This document shows, one piece after another, positions 63,197-64,000 of a stretch of 64,000 nucleotides of DNA. The notes beneath the pieces are model-generated. The model ran no database searches. It was not told where the DNA came from and saw only the letters and a list, made by a program, of their open reading frames with translations. Positions within the stretch are counted from its first letter, which is position 1. The number at the start of each line of letters is the position of its first letter. The stretch is from an uncultured Veillonella sp. (lineage in GTDB: Bacteria > Bacillota > Negativicutes > Veillonellales > Veillonellaceae): NCBI GenBank assembly GCA_934202095.1, contig CAKPXN010000001.1, positions 81,336 through 145,335 of the forward strand, given 5' to 3'. The translations under genes were made by a program, and so were the position numbers.

Positions 63197-64000
63197 TTAA
63201 TCGATTTCTGCTACTTGTTGTTTTAACTGTGCAAAAATATCTTTAACTGGCATAATCTTATCGACTTTTCTCATATTATTGCCAGAGAATACTAACCCCG
63301 TTTCCACATCACCTTGTTGCGCTCTAGATAAAGCACGGATAATGCAGAATTTATGGGAACAATGTTTTAAACAATTGTCACATACTGTTGGTGGCGCTAC
63401 TGTGCCATCAAGAACAGATTCAGCAAATTTATTTTTAATAGCTTGGCCTGGTAATCCTACTGGACTTTGAATCAATACAATATCTTCAGGATTTGTAGCA
63501 CGCACATACATTTTTTTCAATTCATCAGATGCATTACATTCATCAGATGCAGCAAAACGGCTGCCCATTTGAACGCCATTAGCACCTAATTTAAACATAT
63601 CTACGATATCCTTGCCATCTAAAACACCACCAGCTGCAATAACTGGAATATTTTTAACGGCTGCTACAACTTCTGGTACGATTTCACGAGCAGAACGATC
63701 TGTTCCCAAGTGACCACCAGCTTCGCTACCTTCTACGATAACTGCAGCGGCACCTAAACCTTCAGAAATGCGCGCTAATTTTGCAGAAGAAACAATAGGT
63801 ACGATTGGAGTACCAGACTCTTTCCCCATTGCGAACATATCTCTTGAAAAACCGGCACCTGCCACTACAAGATCAATGCCCTCTTCGATGGCCGTTTTTA
63901 CAAGCCCCGCAAATTGCGTTGCTGCTACCATCGCATTTATACCAATAATACCCGTAGGTGATAATTTTCTAGCTAATTGTATTTCATATCTTAATTCATC
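63197..64000 (-). CDS. fabK: Enoyl-ACP reductase II (FabK-type, nitronate monooxygenase family), 5' end cut by window edge
   Basis: This is an FMN-dependent TIM-barrel protein. It contains IVEGSEAGGHLGTDRSAREI (FMN/catalytic His region), PVIAAGGVLDGKDIVDMFKL (phosphate-binding) and GANGVQMGSRFAASDE. An open frame runs from the visible Met at 63931 in frame to the right edge (ending ...YEIQLARKLSPTGIIGINA before that Met), so the gene begins outside the window and about 40-50 residues are missing. FabK reduces enoyl-ACP in species lacking FabI, and the neighbouring fabF supports this. A general nitronate monooxygenase is the alternative. Confidence 0.88.
   Translation of the reverse strand, partial: DELRYEIQLARKLSPTGIIGINAMVAATQFAGLVKTAIEEGIDLVVAGAGFSRDMFAMGKESGTPIVPIVSSAKLARISEGLGAAAVIVEGSEAGGHLGTDRSAREIVPEVVAAVKNIPVIAAGGVLDGKDIVDMFKLGANGVQMGSRFAASDECNASDELKKMYVRATNPEDIVLIQSPVGLPGQAIKNKFAESVLDGTVAPPTVCDNCLKHCSHKFCIIRALSRAQQGDVETGLVFSGNNMRKVDKIMPVKDIFAQLKQQVAEID

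Overview
The window reads as chromosomal DNA of a Veillonella-like bacterium (Negativicutes, a diderm Firmicute). This is inferred from gene content, without a database search. Outer-membrane functions (ADP-heptose/LPS core synthesis, a trimeric autotransporter adhesin, a TonB-dependent receptor) sit beside Firmicute-style housekeeping blocks (rnc, smc and ftsY in series, a FabK-type enoyl reductase, nrdR, strong AGGAGG ribosome-binding sites). A biotin-dependent pyruvate carboxylase and a dicarboxylate/Na+ symporter fit a lactate- and organic-acid-fermenting anaerobe. Most genes lie on the minus strand.

Layout: (1) 1-1.3 kb, tandem ABC-transporter substrate-binding lipoproteins. (2) 1.3-3.2 kb, a small unknown gene and an M18 aminopeptidase. 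(3) 3.2-11.3 kb, one tightly packed minus-strand unit nrdR - M19 dipeptidase - gmhA - hldE - hldD - gmhB - two GT9 heptosyltransferases - DEDDh exonuclease. Together these make ADP-L-glycero-D-manno-heptose and attach it to the LPS core. (4) 11.3-11.65 kb, an intergenic region with a convincing candidate small RNA on the plus strand. (5) 11.6-19.2 kb, pyruvate carboxylase, a second M18 aminopeptidase, a DASS transporter and an Mrp-type Fe-S carrier. (6) 19.3-25.6 kb, aminotransferases, a TVP38 membrane protein, an FlK-like thioesterase, a FAH-family enzyme and unknown genes. (7) 25.7-30.6 kb, ogt, a SirTM-like sirtuin overlapping a zinc-macrodomain gene, an exported double ABM-domain protein beside a B12/radical-SAM gene, and a prolyl-tRNA editing domain.

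(8) 30.6-38.3 kb is the accessory part: eight consecutive minus-strand genes, including DMP19 and SUKH proteins built on the same TPR-like module, small unknown proteins, an ankyrin protein, an ADP-ribosylglycohydrolase and a DUF262/HNH (GmrSD-like) nuclease. It resembles an orphan immunity/defence array with no visible toxin. (9) 38.4-42.9 kb holds a decayed membrane-protein fragment, a YadA-type adhesin with an unusual coiled-coil tail after its barrel, and a divergent TonB receptor. (10) 42.9-48.1 kb holds an unknown gene, rlmD, two TerC/YjbE paralogues and a MATE exporter.

(11) 48.2-64 kb is core: uvrC, uvrA, uvrB, a small conserved gene, ftsY, smc, an Elp3-like radical SAM gene, rnc, fabF and a fabK that runs off the right edge. 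No tRNA, rRNA, CRISPR array or insertion sequence was seen. The points most worth pursuing are the small RNA at 11.49 kb, the modular immunity-like array, the SirTM/Zn-macrodomain pair with a nearby ADP-ribosylglycohydrolase, the exported ABM plus B12-radical-SAM pair, and the tailed autotransporter.
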